Shown here one piece after another: positions 24,167 to 42,400 of a stretch of DNA of 64,000 nt (position 1 is its first letter; every line of letters begins with the position of its first letter). The position numbers were made by a program, and so were the translations under genes. Source of the DNA: Amphirosellinia nigrospora (Eukaryota; Ascomycota; Sordariomycetes; Xylariales; Xylariaceae); contig SCHM01000002.1 of NCBI GenBank assembly GCA_004123355.1, positions 11,505,569 through 11,569,568 on the forward strand. Direction: 5' to 3'. Under the pieces are notes generated by a model. That model saw only the letters and a program-made list of their open reading frames with translations. It made no database searches and was not told where the DNA came from.

Positions 24167-25298
24167 GTGGCGACCATGGCAACCTCAACGCCGGTCATAA
24201 CACAGACGTCTTCGTCGTCAAGTCTACCACGGACACAAGCTCGTATAGTCGTTCGTGGACAACAGAGGTTTCGAGGCCCCATCCCGCTAGTAGCGACCAA
24301 CCCTAACCAGCCTCTTCCTGCTCGTATAAATCGTGAATATGAGCAGGACCACTACGCTCATTATCCGCAACAACATTCTCTAAACCCCATCAAAATGGAC
24401 CCAGATTACCAGTCGCGTCAATCCATGCTTCCTCTGCAGGTAGAAGAGGACATCAGAGCGGCTGTCCTCGCCTCCATGCCATCAACTGATCAACGCGGAC
24501 CCCCGAAGGGACGGAGAAGTATCCCGTGGAGAAAGGCCCTGCGATGGTTCTCGATATCGCTGAGCGTTGTCCTCGTTATCGGTGTGATCGCATCAAGTGC
24601 GGTTCTCGGCTTCCAGATAGACTTGGACGCAATATTTGCTTTCGTTTGGGTGAGTACAATGGCTCGCCAATCTGGAACACACCAGTTCAGGGAATCGTGT
24701 CTGATATCGTGATGTGAAAATAGGGGCCCTTGCTTGTCTTGTGGAACGGCTGGCGGCTCTTCCGCCTCAGGCAGAAGTTCGACCGAGAAACAATATCAGG
24801 CTGGCACATCGCGTTCGATGTCATCTTCCTCTCCACCACCATCGCCCTCACTGCATTGGTCATCATCTGGACAGTGAATCGATTCTTTGACTCTATCGAT
24901 GAATATGATTATCAATACGATGTTTTCTGGCGAGGTTTAGCCACATCCATCGTTTTTCTTATCTGGTCGTAAGTCGGCCTCGCTCAAGGTACAGACGGGA
25001 GACCACTTGGCTAACGGTGTTTGCCTTTTCGCATAGTGTTTTGCATTTTATCCTACTTATCATCACCATAGTGGAAAAGTGCACCAAACCGGCATACGAA
25101 TACTTTCCGGCGCCGCAGCCGCTTCCACCAATCGTGGTGCAGTATATGCCCACGTATACAACCTGTCACGAGCCTCAGCCAGGGGAGGATCAGAATCCCT
25201 CTCTCGCTGAGACAGGCGACTTGCAGCCTCAAGGAATAGCGCCTGCCTATTCAACACCGAAGAATGACGGCATGACACACGGGGAAGAAACCCATTGA
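24167..25298 (+). CDS. Four-helix integral membrane protein, unknown family
   Basis: Intact three-exon gene (24167-24649, 24724-24968, 25037-25298; phases 0 and 2) giving about 329 residues. The N-terminal ~125 residues are hydrophilic and Gln/Pro/Ser-rich. Four hydrophobic helices follow: WFSISLSVVLVIGVIASSAV, the FAFVWGPLLVLWNGWRLF segment, AFDVIFLSTTIALTALVIIW, and SIVFLIWSVLHFILLIITIV. A Pro/Glu-rich cytosolic-looking tail ends the protein. Four helices with both tails hydrophilic is a MARVEL-like layout, but I see no diagnostic motif, so the family is left open. Likely plasma-membrane or endomembrane; function unknown. No frame breaks. Confidence 0.75.
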
Positions 25299-26545
25299 GC
25301 GACCTTGCGGTTCGAGGCTGCGAGGCGGGGTGAACAGGTATAGAGCACGATTCGTGGAGTGTTCTAGTAGTGATTATAAGCTATGTGCCACCACGGGACT
25401 AGGGCGTCTTTGGAAAAAGAAAAAAAAAGAACAGGCGAACCTACTCACTATGACACTATTATCGGATCGTGGGAAGGATCCAGAACATGTAACAATTATG
25501 GTAAACATGGAGTTTAGGTCATGATGGGTCGTCCCATTCCCTAAAGTCGAGGTTCCATGTCAATGCCTGCCTAGTAAGCCACTGAGGCGGTATTTAGTTC
25601 TACCTAGGTAGGCCGAAATAAATATATACTAATGTAATACCTATACGTCAAACCCATCTTGGGCATGTTCGAGATAGTAGGTAACCTTTGTTTGTGAACA
25701 AGCACATAATTAGGTAATTGATGCCAACGTTGGCAGATCTAGGGTCGGAAGCACCTAAGATAGTCAGTAAAGCCAGACACATCGCTAACGAAAACCTTTC
25801 TGCATCAACTCAGAACATGCAAGCGGGAATGTAGTTGTTGATGTTGTACCTGCTATATAGTGACGTCATCAACATCCCTTGTTACAACCTTATGGATTAG
25901 GCTTTCTTTCTCTTATCGCTTATCGGGTCTCAATGCAAAAAATTTATCTTGGAAAAGTCAAAAAATTTTGATGCCCCACTACCGACCTGACACACGAACA
26001 CATGCTTGATGGGCCAACCACTTGCAGCGCAAAATAAGCCCCGAGCGCCTTAGCAAGCCCCACTACGACCCTCCTGCGACGGCAATTGGCGACAAGGCTC
26101 AACACACACTTCAGTGAGTCCAGCGCATACCGCAGCACAGCACAGCCAGGGCCCTGGTATTGTACCGTACCGCATTGCCCCTCCCTACATAGTAGACACC
26201 ACCAAAATCTCTCGACGCTTTCGCTCTTATTTCTCTCTCAACCTAACCCCATCACTAAGTTGAGCTGGTCTTGTTGGCGACAGCTCAAGACAGAAAAGTG
26301 AAGCTTAGGTTCTTTGTCTAATCTTGACACAGGAAAACTTTATTCATTTTTTTTCGAGCAAGATTATAATTCGTCACATTCACTTGTGATCGTTCTTGTC
26401 ATAATAAACCGGACCCCGCGCTCGAGTTCGGTTCCCACGTCGCAGGCGGGGTAGATTTGTGACGACTTTTTTTTTATCGTCGTCGTTCGCCATCACTAAC
26501 ACCATCTCCGTTTGACGATTACAATACATTGTCGACGTTTTCAAG
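25299..26545. other. Intergenic upstream of ARB1
   Basis: About 1.2 kb without a supported gene. Contains a palindromic CRE-type site (separate entry). A run of T at 26470-26480 lies just before the ARB1 start and probably belongs to its 5' untranslated region. Confidence 0.5.
25861..25868. promoter_or_regulatory. CRE-type palindrome TGACGTCA
   Basis: An exact 8-base cAMP-response-element/bZIP palindrome about 680 bases upstream of the ARB1 start. Fungal ATF/CREB-type bZIP factors bind this sequence; whether it is functional here is unknown, and an 8-base match can occur by chance. Confidence 0.35.
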
Positions 26546-28529
26546 ATGGTTTCTGCATCCAAAGAGAAGAGACTTGCCAAGAAGGCCGCCGAGGGCAAGG
26601 GCGAGAAGAAGACTCTCGTCTCTCGGTCTAAGGCTGGCTCCAAGGCGGCATCCAAGAACGTCAGCGCTCGGCTCTGCTGCTGCGCGGCGCGATCCCGATC
26701 TCCCGGCACCAGTGAGAAGGATTCCGACAAGGTGAAGCGACTTGCCGACCAGAAAGATTCCCAGGGTCTGTCCGACCGCATCACCACCGGTGTCCTTGCC
26801 TCCATCCCGAGCAGCCGAGACGTCAAGATCATCAGCGCCAGCTTGACCTTCCACGGCCGTGTGCTCCTCAGTGAAACTGACCTTGAGTTAACTTTCGGCC
26901 GTCGTTATGGCCTGTTGGGCGAAAACGGATGCGGCAAGAGTACGCTGCTCAAGGCCATCTCTGAGCGTGAATATCCCATCCCAGATCACGTCGACATCTA
27001 CCTATTGAACCAGGGCGCCCGCCCTCGGACCTTGGTGCTCTTGAATGGGTCGTCAAGGAGGCCGAGAAGGAGATGGAACGTCTGGACAAGCTGGCCGAAC
27101 AGATCCTAGAGGAGAACGGCCCGATGACCCGGTTCTCATGGATCTTTACGAGGTACGTATTCGTTGCAAACAAAATTGAGACAGCTGCTGACTCTCCCGC
27201 CAAAGCACATGGACAAGATGGACCCCTCCACGTTTTCTACTCGAGCCTCGCTCATCCTGACTGGTCTTGGCTTCAACAAGACCACCATCCACAAGAGACT
27301 AAGGACATGTCTGGTGGTTGGCGTATGCGTGTCGCCCTCGCCAAGGCCCTGTTCGTCAAGCCCACTCTACTATTGCTCGACGATCCCACACAGCCCATCT
27401 GGATCTCGAGGCCTGCGTGTGGTTGGAGGAGTACCTCAAGAAGTGGGAACGCACCCTGGTGCTCATTTCCCATTCACAGGATTTCTTGAACGGAGTGTGC
27501 ACCACCATGATCGACATGCGAAAGCAGCAGCTCTTCTACTATGGCGGTAACTTCGACTCTTATGTCAAGACTCGCAAGGAACAGGAAATCAACCAGATGA
27601 CGGCCTACAAGAAGCAGCAAGAAGAGATCAAGCACATTAAAGAATTCATTGCTAGCGCGGGTACCTACGCCAACCTGGTGCGCCAGGCCAAGTCTCGCCA
27701 GAAGATCCTCGACAAGATGATTGCAGACGGCCTGATCGAGGAGATCAAGGAAGACCGGGCCTTCACATTTAGATTCACTGATGTGGATAAGCTGCCTCCC
27801 CCTGTGCTGGCTTTCGACAACGTCACATTCTCCTATTCCGGCAACGCCAAGGATGACCTCTATCGCAACATCGATCTTGGTTTTGATATGGACTCCCGAA
27901 CGGCTCTCGTGGGGCCCAATGGTGTCGGTAAGAGTACGCTTCTACGTCTCATGACAGGAAAGCTTTCGCCCACGGATGGCGCCGTGAAGCGCCATACCCA
28001 TCTTAAGCTTGGAATGTACTCGCAGCACAGCGCCGAACAGCTTGACTTGACCAAGAGCGCTTTGGATTTCGTACGTGACAAGTTCCACGAGAAGTCGCAG
28101 GATTACCAGTATTGGAGACAGTGCCTCGGAAGATACGGTGTTTCTGGTACCGTTCAGACGTCCATCATGGGCACTCTCTCCGAGGGCCAGAAGAGTCGTA
28201 TTGTCTTCGCCCTGCTCGCCATTGAATCCCCCAACATGCTTCTACTCGACGAGCCTACCAACGGTTTAGATATCCCAACAATCGACGCTTTGGCCAATGC
28301 CATCGAACACTTCACTGGTGGTGTCATCGTCGTGTCTCACGACTTCAGGTAAGCCTCCTGTTAATTTCAAATGTAACGAAGAGTATACTAACAGGTTCAC
28401 AGACTACTCGACAGGATCGCGAAGCAGATTCTTGTCTGCGAGAATAAGACCATTAAGCCTTGGGACGGCTCAATAGCCGAGTACAAGACTTACTTGCGGA
28501 AGAAGATGGTGGCAGCCGGTGCTGTCTAA
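26546..28529 (+). CDS. ARB1: ABCF ATPase ARB1, ribosome biogenesis (three frame breaks)
   Basis: Orthologue of yeast ARB1, a cytosolic/nuclear twin-ATPase needed for 40S and 60S ribosome assembly. Start at 26546 gives [22 protein letters not shown], the expected basic N-terminus. First ABC domain: Walker [10 protein letters not shown], signature [16 protein letters not shown], Walker [10 protein letters not shown] linker follows ([20 protein letters not shown]). Second domain: GPNGVGKST, signature [15 protein letters not shown], Walker [12 protein letters not shown], end GAV. Introns lie at 27153-27205 and 28349-28402, the latter with a TACTAAC branch site. Frame breaks sit at the C run 27018-27020, near 27295 (AAGAG for expected AAGAAG) and near 27390 (CACA); each equals one missing base or two extra. 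The region around residues 45-65 also departs from relatives. An essential gene this broken suggests sequence error rather than a pseudogene. Confidence 0.92.
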
Positions 28530-29936
28530 AAGTGTGTTTGGTAGTCGGACTTTAGAAGATGCATTCATGGGACGCCTCGCCTTCTAGGCTGTGGCCTGGC
28601 GACTCGTCACAAGGGTCTGAGCAGATGAACACTTGAAAGGTATCTATCTGCGCGGTAGGACCCGCGGCTCAAAATACAGGGTAAGCAATAGATCGGGCAT
28701 TGTCGACCTTCATACAATAGAGCCGCATCAGGGGGTGTTTCTTCATTTGTAGAAACAAAAAGCGCCAAAATCTGCGCTGGGATGGATGGGGTTTAATGCC
28801 GGATATTGTCGCCATCGGATCATGCTCTGGGCGGAATCGGCTGGTTGGGTGGTTGGTTGGGTTAGATCCTGATTGATGGAAATGGAAATCATGGCCAATT
28901 ATAACATGCCATACATGGCAGATGAGCAGATTCTGAGGTATTAAGAATTTTGCATCAGCGCAGACTATTTTCTATTCTCGGTATTCAATCTTGCTGCTGG
29001 TGGTTTGTCTTTCTCATGACATCAATGTATGGATGGATTCGCTACGCAAAATAGAATTCACTTCTACTACTCAGTACACTCCCATGTCAGATGTTCTAGG
29101 AGTTATCTATCGATCTATGGGTCGTCCCACAGGTTTCTGGCTTTATACCATACCATACCTTAACTACCTGCCTGTACACACGAGCGGACACCTCTTTCCA
29201 AGGTAGGTACATACATATAAACGCGCCAGCCCCAATGAATGAATGGGTGGATGGTGGTGACCTAACGACAAAACGTAGCGGCCCCTCTCTAACTAACAAA
29301 GTGTTTACCTACTTAACTAACGTGAGATATCGCTCCGCGAAGTCGATTTTCGCGGCATCCTGTAAGATACGTAGGTAGTAAATTTGGACCATACCCCACA
29401 CGTACGAGGTTAGGTACCGAACATGCCATACCTCTACTTTTAAATCAGTAAGTAAGCGCATTACTAATAGTTGTCGAAGTAGACAATTCTTTATGCAAGT
29501 TTACGCTGGTCATACGCACTTAGTTCCCGCCTAGACCTCGGCACGAGCAACAGACACAAGAGAAGCGGACGAGGCAAGATAAGAACAAAAAGGAAAGCGA
29601 CAGAGCGAAGGAAGTGTCCATTCAACAACATCTCAACCTCATCATCCTCGTATCTAAGTAGGTTCACCTACATAATTACACTCAGCCGCCTTCGGCTTGC
29701 CATCCCCTGCCTGATCACTGCATCGAACCAGACTTATGATGGTCGATGTGAATACTAAAAAAGAAAAACAAGATAGTAATAGTAGTTACCCATCCCCGGG
29801 TGATGGAAAAAAACACAAAAGTAAACGCCCTCTGATGTCTGACTTTTAGTACACACAATGAAGAAGTCTTGCCTTTAGACCCCCCAGTCAAAAACGCCTC
29901 GGTCCGAGTCTCAAACAAATGAATGTACATCGCGAA
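28530..29936. other. Intergenic between convergent ARB1 and INO80
   Basis: About 1.4 kb of shared 3' flank, AT-rich with GGTTGG and TACCTA-type short repeats at 28845-28860 and 29150-29420. No gene recognised. Confidence 0.5.
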
Positions 29937-36584
<6,648 letters not shown>

Positions 36585-39500
36585 GATCTTGCACAGCACC
36601 AACTCGCGCTTCCTCTCACCCCACCTCTAACAGGTATAACAGGTATAACAGCTATACTTCCACTCTGCTTCAGCACACTCCGCTCCTCTTTTCCCCCTTA
36701 CAATTACTTTTTCCCACTTTTGAATATGGTGCACGTTGCTCTATTCGTCGCGATTCGTAAACTCTGCTTCTTCTTTTTCTGAGGGCGATATGCAGGGAAT
36801 TGTTCATCCGCACCGGTCGCAAAGTTAGTTTTTACCATCTATCCGTAGTGGCCGCCCTCGCCCAGCGCAGGCGAAAGAAGTCCGGCGCAAAGTGAAGAAC
36901 AATCCGAAGATCGGACCATCAACGGTGCGATCCAACAAGCAACCGCCTGAATAATGCCCAAGTGGCTATTGCCAGGTTAGTGACTTGCAAATGCTGGTTA
37001 GTCGGTAGGCTCGGCGCAGGTGCTGCTTCGTCGTCACATTAGGAAACTGGCTCTGCGAGATATCTGGCTACCTAGCGTCTGTATCGCAGAGCGGTAGGGC
37101 AAATCGGATCAGCCGTGACAGCCAGCAAGTGACAAGCTGGGACCATCAATATCACTTAGCAAAGGGCAATTGAATCGAAATTAGGCCAATCCCAGGCTAC
37201 TCTACAAGCCGGCGCTACAGCGAAGGGAAATCGAAACGAGTGCGGCCGTAAGCGAAAGACGAACTTGAATCTGGAGTTCCCATGTCACGATGTGTAGGCG
37301 GAAACGAGGATCGGGAAGAAGGGGGGCGATGAAATCACAGAAAGCTTGTCATAAGAGAGAAAAGTTTGACAATAATGGCTCCCGGTTTGGATGTTTGATT
37401 AATTGCTGGGTATTGCATCGTCTACCTTCTTCTCCTCTTCCCAGCGGCTACTAGATACGACCTAACCGTACATGTCCTTCCCACCCATGGGCTAGATGCG
37501 CCTATTTTTATTCCTTCGGGGTGTGTGTGGCCCGTGGGATGGATCGTGATGATGACGCAGCCTACTATCGGTTGGCCTGCAGGACTGACGAGGCAGCGAC
37601 AGAGCTGATGACTGATGGAGAAAATGGCAAATAAAGGGCCCTGGAAAGCCACGAGGTGGAAGAGAGATTGATCCGTGCTAAACCAATAACCGAACCTAGC
37701 ATGTACAGGAAACAAGGCGCGGTGCCATTGCATTAGCTCATGACAACCAATCAATTTATTTCCCAGGACCTTGCCTCCGCGACCCCTACCTCTTATACCC
37801 CTGCTCCCGTCGACATCGAGGTAGCCAATGAGACTGCCTTCGTCGTTTACCAGCAGCCAGAAAGGGACAGTGGGGAAGCATGTGAAGTCGTGCGTTAGGT
37901 ACCTATGCCACCTCTTTGTTTTGTATGCATCACATAGTTAGCTATCACAATGCTATGTGAGAGGAAATGGAGGGTGAATACAAACATGGCCACAGGACAC
38001 GTAAGGGGATTCGTGTTATTAATAAAGTTTCTTCGTAGCTTTGTCCGCAACGCGGTCGGGGTCCAGAGGCAGAGATTAATGTTAGCGTAGATGGAAAAGA
38101 AGATCCGGTCCAGCCGCATGACGGAGATCAACTCGACCTTTCCTAGTTGGTCCAGACAATGGGCTATCACCAATCCTTCAGGGATGGGGACACGAACCCG
38201 CCACCCCAAATGCGCGACGGCCAATCATCGCTTGTTTTCGTTTCTGTGTATGGAATCAGCGGTATCGGCTCACCGCGTTGTGCCCTTGGGCCAAAGGCCA
38301 GGTGTCTCTGTTTCAGAATGCGGTCACCATGATGTATGATGCGCTGCACTCTACTAATTCGCAAAATGCGAGCAAGACGTTGATAAGCTCTTGCGCCGAT
38401 AAATAGTGATAGAGAGCGTAGAGATTTAGTAGTCCGAATTGATTAAGTGCCCACATCAAGCACAGAGAAACACCCATTGCTTGGCGTTCATGATTGTCGA
38501 AAGGCTTTTCTCCCAAACCCTTCCTTGTAAGGCCATGCCTGCCGACATGCGTTGAGCCAGCACATGTTACAAGCTGGAATAATACCTAAGAATGCCACGT
38601 CCGACCATACCCACCAGAAAACCCTCGTGATCCCATCCGCTGCCCCTTCCATACACCAGTAAGGGCCAAATCAGTCATTGAATTGGTGATGGCCAGCGAG
38701 TCCTCGGTGTTGTCTGTGGTTCAATGGTTGCATATGCGATGGTTTTACCCTGGCGTCAGCCTGCTTGTCTCTTGATGAGGCTTTAGTTCTGGTTTTCCGA
38801 GGACCCGATTGATCGTCGTAGTTAAGCCTACATTGGGATATGGTTCGGGCTAGATAGATCGCAGGGAGGCAACTTGATGCTTAGGACATCGTACGTCTCA
38901 TTTACCGTGATAAAGTAAAGTAAATGACCATTTTATGGAAGGACCTGTGTTCAAAAATCCTAACTTCGATGCTGGGTAGCAATGTAGATGGCGATGATGT
39001 GGATATGGAGAAATTGAATCTCAAAGGCAGACCGGTGAGTCCACAATCTTCGTCGTTAGCAACGTTGAGGTCACAATGAGCAACCTGAGCCACAAGCTGA
39101 GAAAAACTCAGCAAGCCCCTTTACGATGCTTTCATGAATCCTCTCATAGGAGACAATTTCCTCTAGTGCAGAACCAAAATGGTGTCTGGGAGCCTCGATG
39201 CTTTATTTTGACAACCATAAGGCCGAACGACAAAATATTACGCCCTCTAGCCGTTTTCTAGCGGCTCATAAAGGTATATCTTGCCTCCGCCCGGCGAATG
39301 AATAGACCTACGCACCTGAACTATCCAGTTATTCGTTGTCGGGGGTTCAATTTTCAGAACAAACGTGTCGGGCGGTTATGTACGGCGAGCAGGCATTGTG
39401 ATGGTGACCCTGCTCCAACGGGATGTTTAAGGGAAGCGAAAAGTCTTCTCGGGGCGACCTTGCGGCAGGTAGGATCTATTGGTTCAAATGCGCCGCGGCG

Positions 39501-40286
39501 TTCGACTTTAACTATTGATGGAGAGAGCTTCATACTACGCGTCTACATCCTCCCACATGCCTTGCTGCTATGTGAGACATCAGATTCTCGGCATGAGACA
39601 GTTCATGAGTCTCTTCCCAGCTTCTCGGGTGGCCGGCAGCTTTGTTGCTTTTCTAAGCAAGGTTCCTGGCATTACATATCAACAGCCAAAGGGCGTGATA
39701 GTACTAGTACTGGGCACTCGTACTAAGCAAATCGGCGAGAGAGAGCTGGCGCGGTGCCTGCCTGATACGTTAGTCAGGCCAACGAGGTTATTTGTTGATT
39801 CACTAGGAATTTCCTGGTACTTAACCATGCGTCACATCAGTGAGAAATAACACATCAGGAGCTGAAAAGACTGTGGACAATCGATTGGCTGAGAGAGGAG
39901 AGACATTGACGTAGCTTGTGTCAGGTCAATTGTTGACTTATAGTAGGTACTTAGCTACTGCGTTTATGCTCAGGCCCTCCGGCCGCTACTGCTTCAAAAA
40001 TTACTCTTATAAGCCTACCTACCTCCTTCCCTAGTCCTTCGCCTACTTACGTTGCTTTTATGACATTGATATTATTTTGGTCCGAGCTCTAAGTCCTACG
40101 TTATTGTGTTAGCATATCATCCGAAGTATGTAAGGGGCTGTGTGTTCGCGCAGATTATAATTATGTCTTATTATTAACTATAGCCATCCTCAATATTATC
40201 ATATTCATACAAATTTAAACATTATACATTGTCATAAGTTCCCGTGTCATATAACTTCCAACTCAGACTGTACCGACACTAGCTAT
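36585..40286. other. Large intergenic region upstream of INO80
   Basis: About 3.7 kb. The first 200 bases are pyrimidine-rich on the plus strand and are probably the INO80 promoter and 5' leader. Scattered frames up to about 140 codons (for example 39298-39726) show no domain, signal peptide or exon pattern I can support. The last 300 bases, 39960-40280, are strongly AT-rich. Confidence 0.4.
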
Positions 40287-40939
40287 TTATTGATATTGGG
40301 TGTATTCGCAGCTGTTGGGCGTGCCCGCGATCTTGACGGCACGAGCAGCGAAACCCAGGCAGTCCGAGTTGCCGCCAGGGTTAGAGACACCAGCATCGAC
40401 CCAGACGCTCCAGGCACCATCGATGCTGTTGGGGCACGCCAGGAAGCCGGCTCCGTTGAAGCTGATGTCGCCGTACTCATCGATGGCGAACTTGGTGCGC
40501 TCGCCGTTGCGCGGGCCGGACTGGGCGCCGGTGGTGTATCCGAGCTTGCCTGCCCCATGCCGGAGCGGTCGACGAAGAGCTGCTGGGGAGTGGCGCTCCT
40601 GCGGAAGAGGTAGAGCCCGCCGTCCTCGGAGAGGGAGAAGGTCGCCGAGTCTGCGGTGGTGGGCTTGGTGCCGTCGTCGCAGGTGGCGTTTTGAGAAGGC
40701 AGGTTTAGGAAGATGGAGTTCAGCGCGGCATCGACCTGGGCGAAGTGAATGGGGCTGGCAGAGCGGAGAGCCATGATGCCAAACGCGTCCCCGGGAGTGA
40801 TGGCGGTGGATGAAGGGCTCGGTGTGCTGTAAGTTGAGCTAGGCGCAGTGCTGTATGAAGCAACTGTGGTCGAAGGCTTGCAAGGGGAGGCCATGGCAGC
40901 GCCGGCGAAGAGAGCAAGCGAAAGAGCGTTGACGAGCAT
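40287..40939 (-). CDS. PhiA-like conidial/cell-wall protein (one frame break)
   Basis: Secreted wall protein of the PhiA family, named for Aspergillus phialide and conidium development. Single exon, about 217 residues. The signal peptide is MLVNALSLALFAGAAMA, followed by a short Ser/Thr/Pro-rich linker. The family core begins at FGIMALRSASPIHFAQVDA, continues through FSLSEDGGLYLFRRSATPQQ and YTTGAQSG, and ends with GFLACPNSIDGAWSVWVDAG and LGFAARAV. Cysteines at the expected late positions (ACP, DCLG, SCEY) fit the fold. One base is missing from the G run on the coding strand at about 40549-40550, and the downstream frame carries the conserved C-terminal half to the TAA at 40287. A TATA box lies about 155 bases upstream. 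Family call is confident; role in this fungus is inferred. Confidence 0.82.
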
Positions 40940-42400
40940 TTTGACGGTGATTTGAGAGTTGTGTCTGTTGATTTGGTTCCTTGAAGGTGTGTTTGGGGTA
41001 TGCGTCGAGACTGAGTTATAAGCAGTATGAGACTTTGGCTTTGAGTTTGGTTGTGAGATGAGAAAGCAGTGGTTGTGGCAGGATTCATCAACTTATATAT
41101 ACTGGAGAGGCCGCTGATCGCAATATTTATGCAGTATTGACTGACTCGACCAGCATCACGGACCGCTTCTACCAGTATGCCGTGCCAGGTTGCCGGCGCC
41201 GGGGGGAGGAGTTGGACAGTGGATAGCGTTACCAATACTGCAATAATATAGCCTATCTATCTTGGTAGTCTGACCACAATTGTCTGGCCACGACACAAGC
41301 TGTGAAATACGAGAAAACTAGAGTGTCGCCAAGCACGATTGAGACCCGCTTCGGTAGTTGGCTTCCAGACAAGCTGCGCTGCCCAGAGTAGATGATGAAG
41401 TCTCTATACTATCCCGCCTTATTCCGCCTCGTATTGACTCCAGCTGAAAAATGCGCTGGGCTGTGCTTTGGCTGTCTGATAGTGGGCGCGTAACACTCTA
41501 TTTACCCGTTCACCAGTTTCTCATTCTTCTTGCTGACGAGATGTTCCGTTTGCTGCAGTTCTGGCCTCTCATCGCCCCTCACATGATGGCTTACGAGATG
41601 TTTTTTTCAACTTAGTTTCAAGAAAAAAACAGATCGCTTATGTAGGAGCTTACTCCGAGTCAGGTCACAACATGCCTGCCGGTTGCATCATAAGAGCCGC
41701 TTTGTTAGCGCATATTTATTCTTATAGGCCGCTTTTAGACACAGCGGATAATTCCGTTGCTAGACTACGTTCACCGAAAGTGGAATAGTTCTATATGTTC
41801 GATTAAGTCGTCGACCAACCCAAATAATGTGACGATACGCCGCTCACGGAAAATTTCAGAATACGCAAAAGGCAAAGTGGCAACCTTGTAAGCCCTCGGC
41901 ATTGTGCGTCGTCTATGTTAATCTATGTGTTAATCACTTTTCAGCCAAGGTAAGTATTGGCGAGCGTTATACAGAGCCAAGACCATCTAGTCAGCGGAGT
42001 GAGGCCGCTCAGACACACATCTCGTGATGTTTTGGCCGACACTCCACCGCGTGACTATTTGACTTCTGCTTGCAGATGCAATAGTTCAATCTATATACAA
42101 TAATCATTATTTTGCTACAGTTTTATGTGGGCTTAGTCATGTCATTTGTCTTGAAGGCATCTACTCAAGCCTGCAAGAACGAATCAGGGTGGTCCGGTGC
42201 TCAATCAATTTGTCATCCCAGGAATACGTCAATCATTCGAATAAAAGAAGAATCGTGTATTCATAGATGAACTTATGAAAAACATGCCTAATCGACTAAT
42301 AAATAGGGTCTAAGGAGTGACGAGAAATGAAGAGTGTGCAAGATATGTCCGTACCGCCTTCCCCGTGTATCTCCCTACCTTGCGGAAATGTTGCGGCCAA
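40940..42400. other. Intergenic upstream of the PhiA-like gene
   Basis: About 1.5 kb. Contains a TATA box (separate entry) and no supported gene. Confidence 0.5.
41093..41102 (-). promoter_or_regulatory. TATA box of the PhiA-like gene
   Basis: On the minus strand the sequence reads AGTATATATAAG, about 155 bases before the ATG at 40939. A strong TATA element fits a highly expressed wall protein. Confidence 0.55.

Noticed and set aside
26546-28529. Programmed ribosomal frameshifting to explain the ARB1 and INO80 breaks
   Set aside because: The breaks are too many, lack slippery heptamers with downstream structures, and are shared by unrelated genes; a run-length error is simpler.
38165-38210. 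Possible tRNA T-arm on the minus strand (GGGTTCGTGTCCC)
   Set aside because: No A-box or cloverleaf can be folded from the upstream bases.
39298-39850. Overlapping frames of 111-142 codons as one gene
   Set aside because: The frames do not join through plausible introns and show no conserved pattern.
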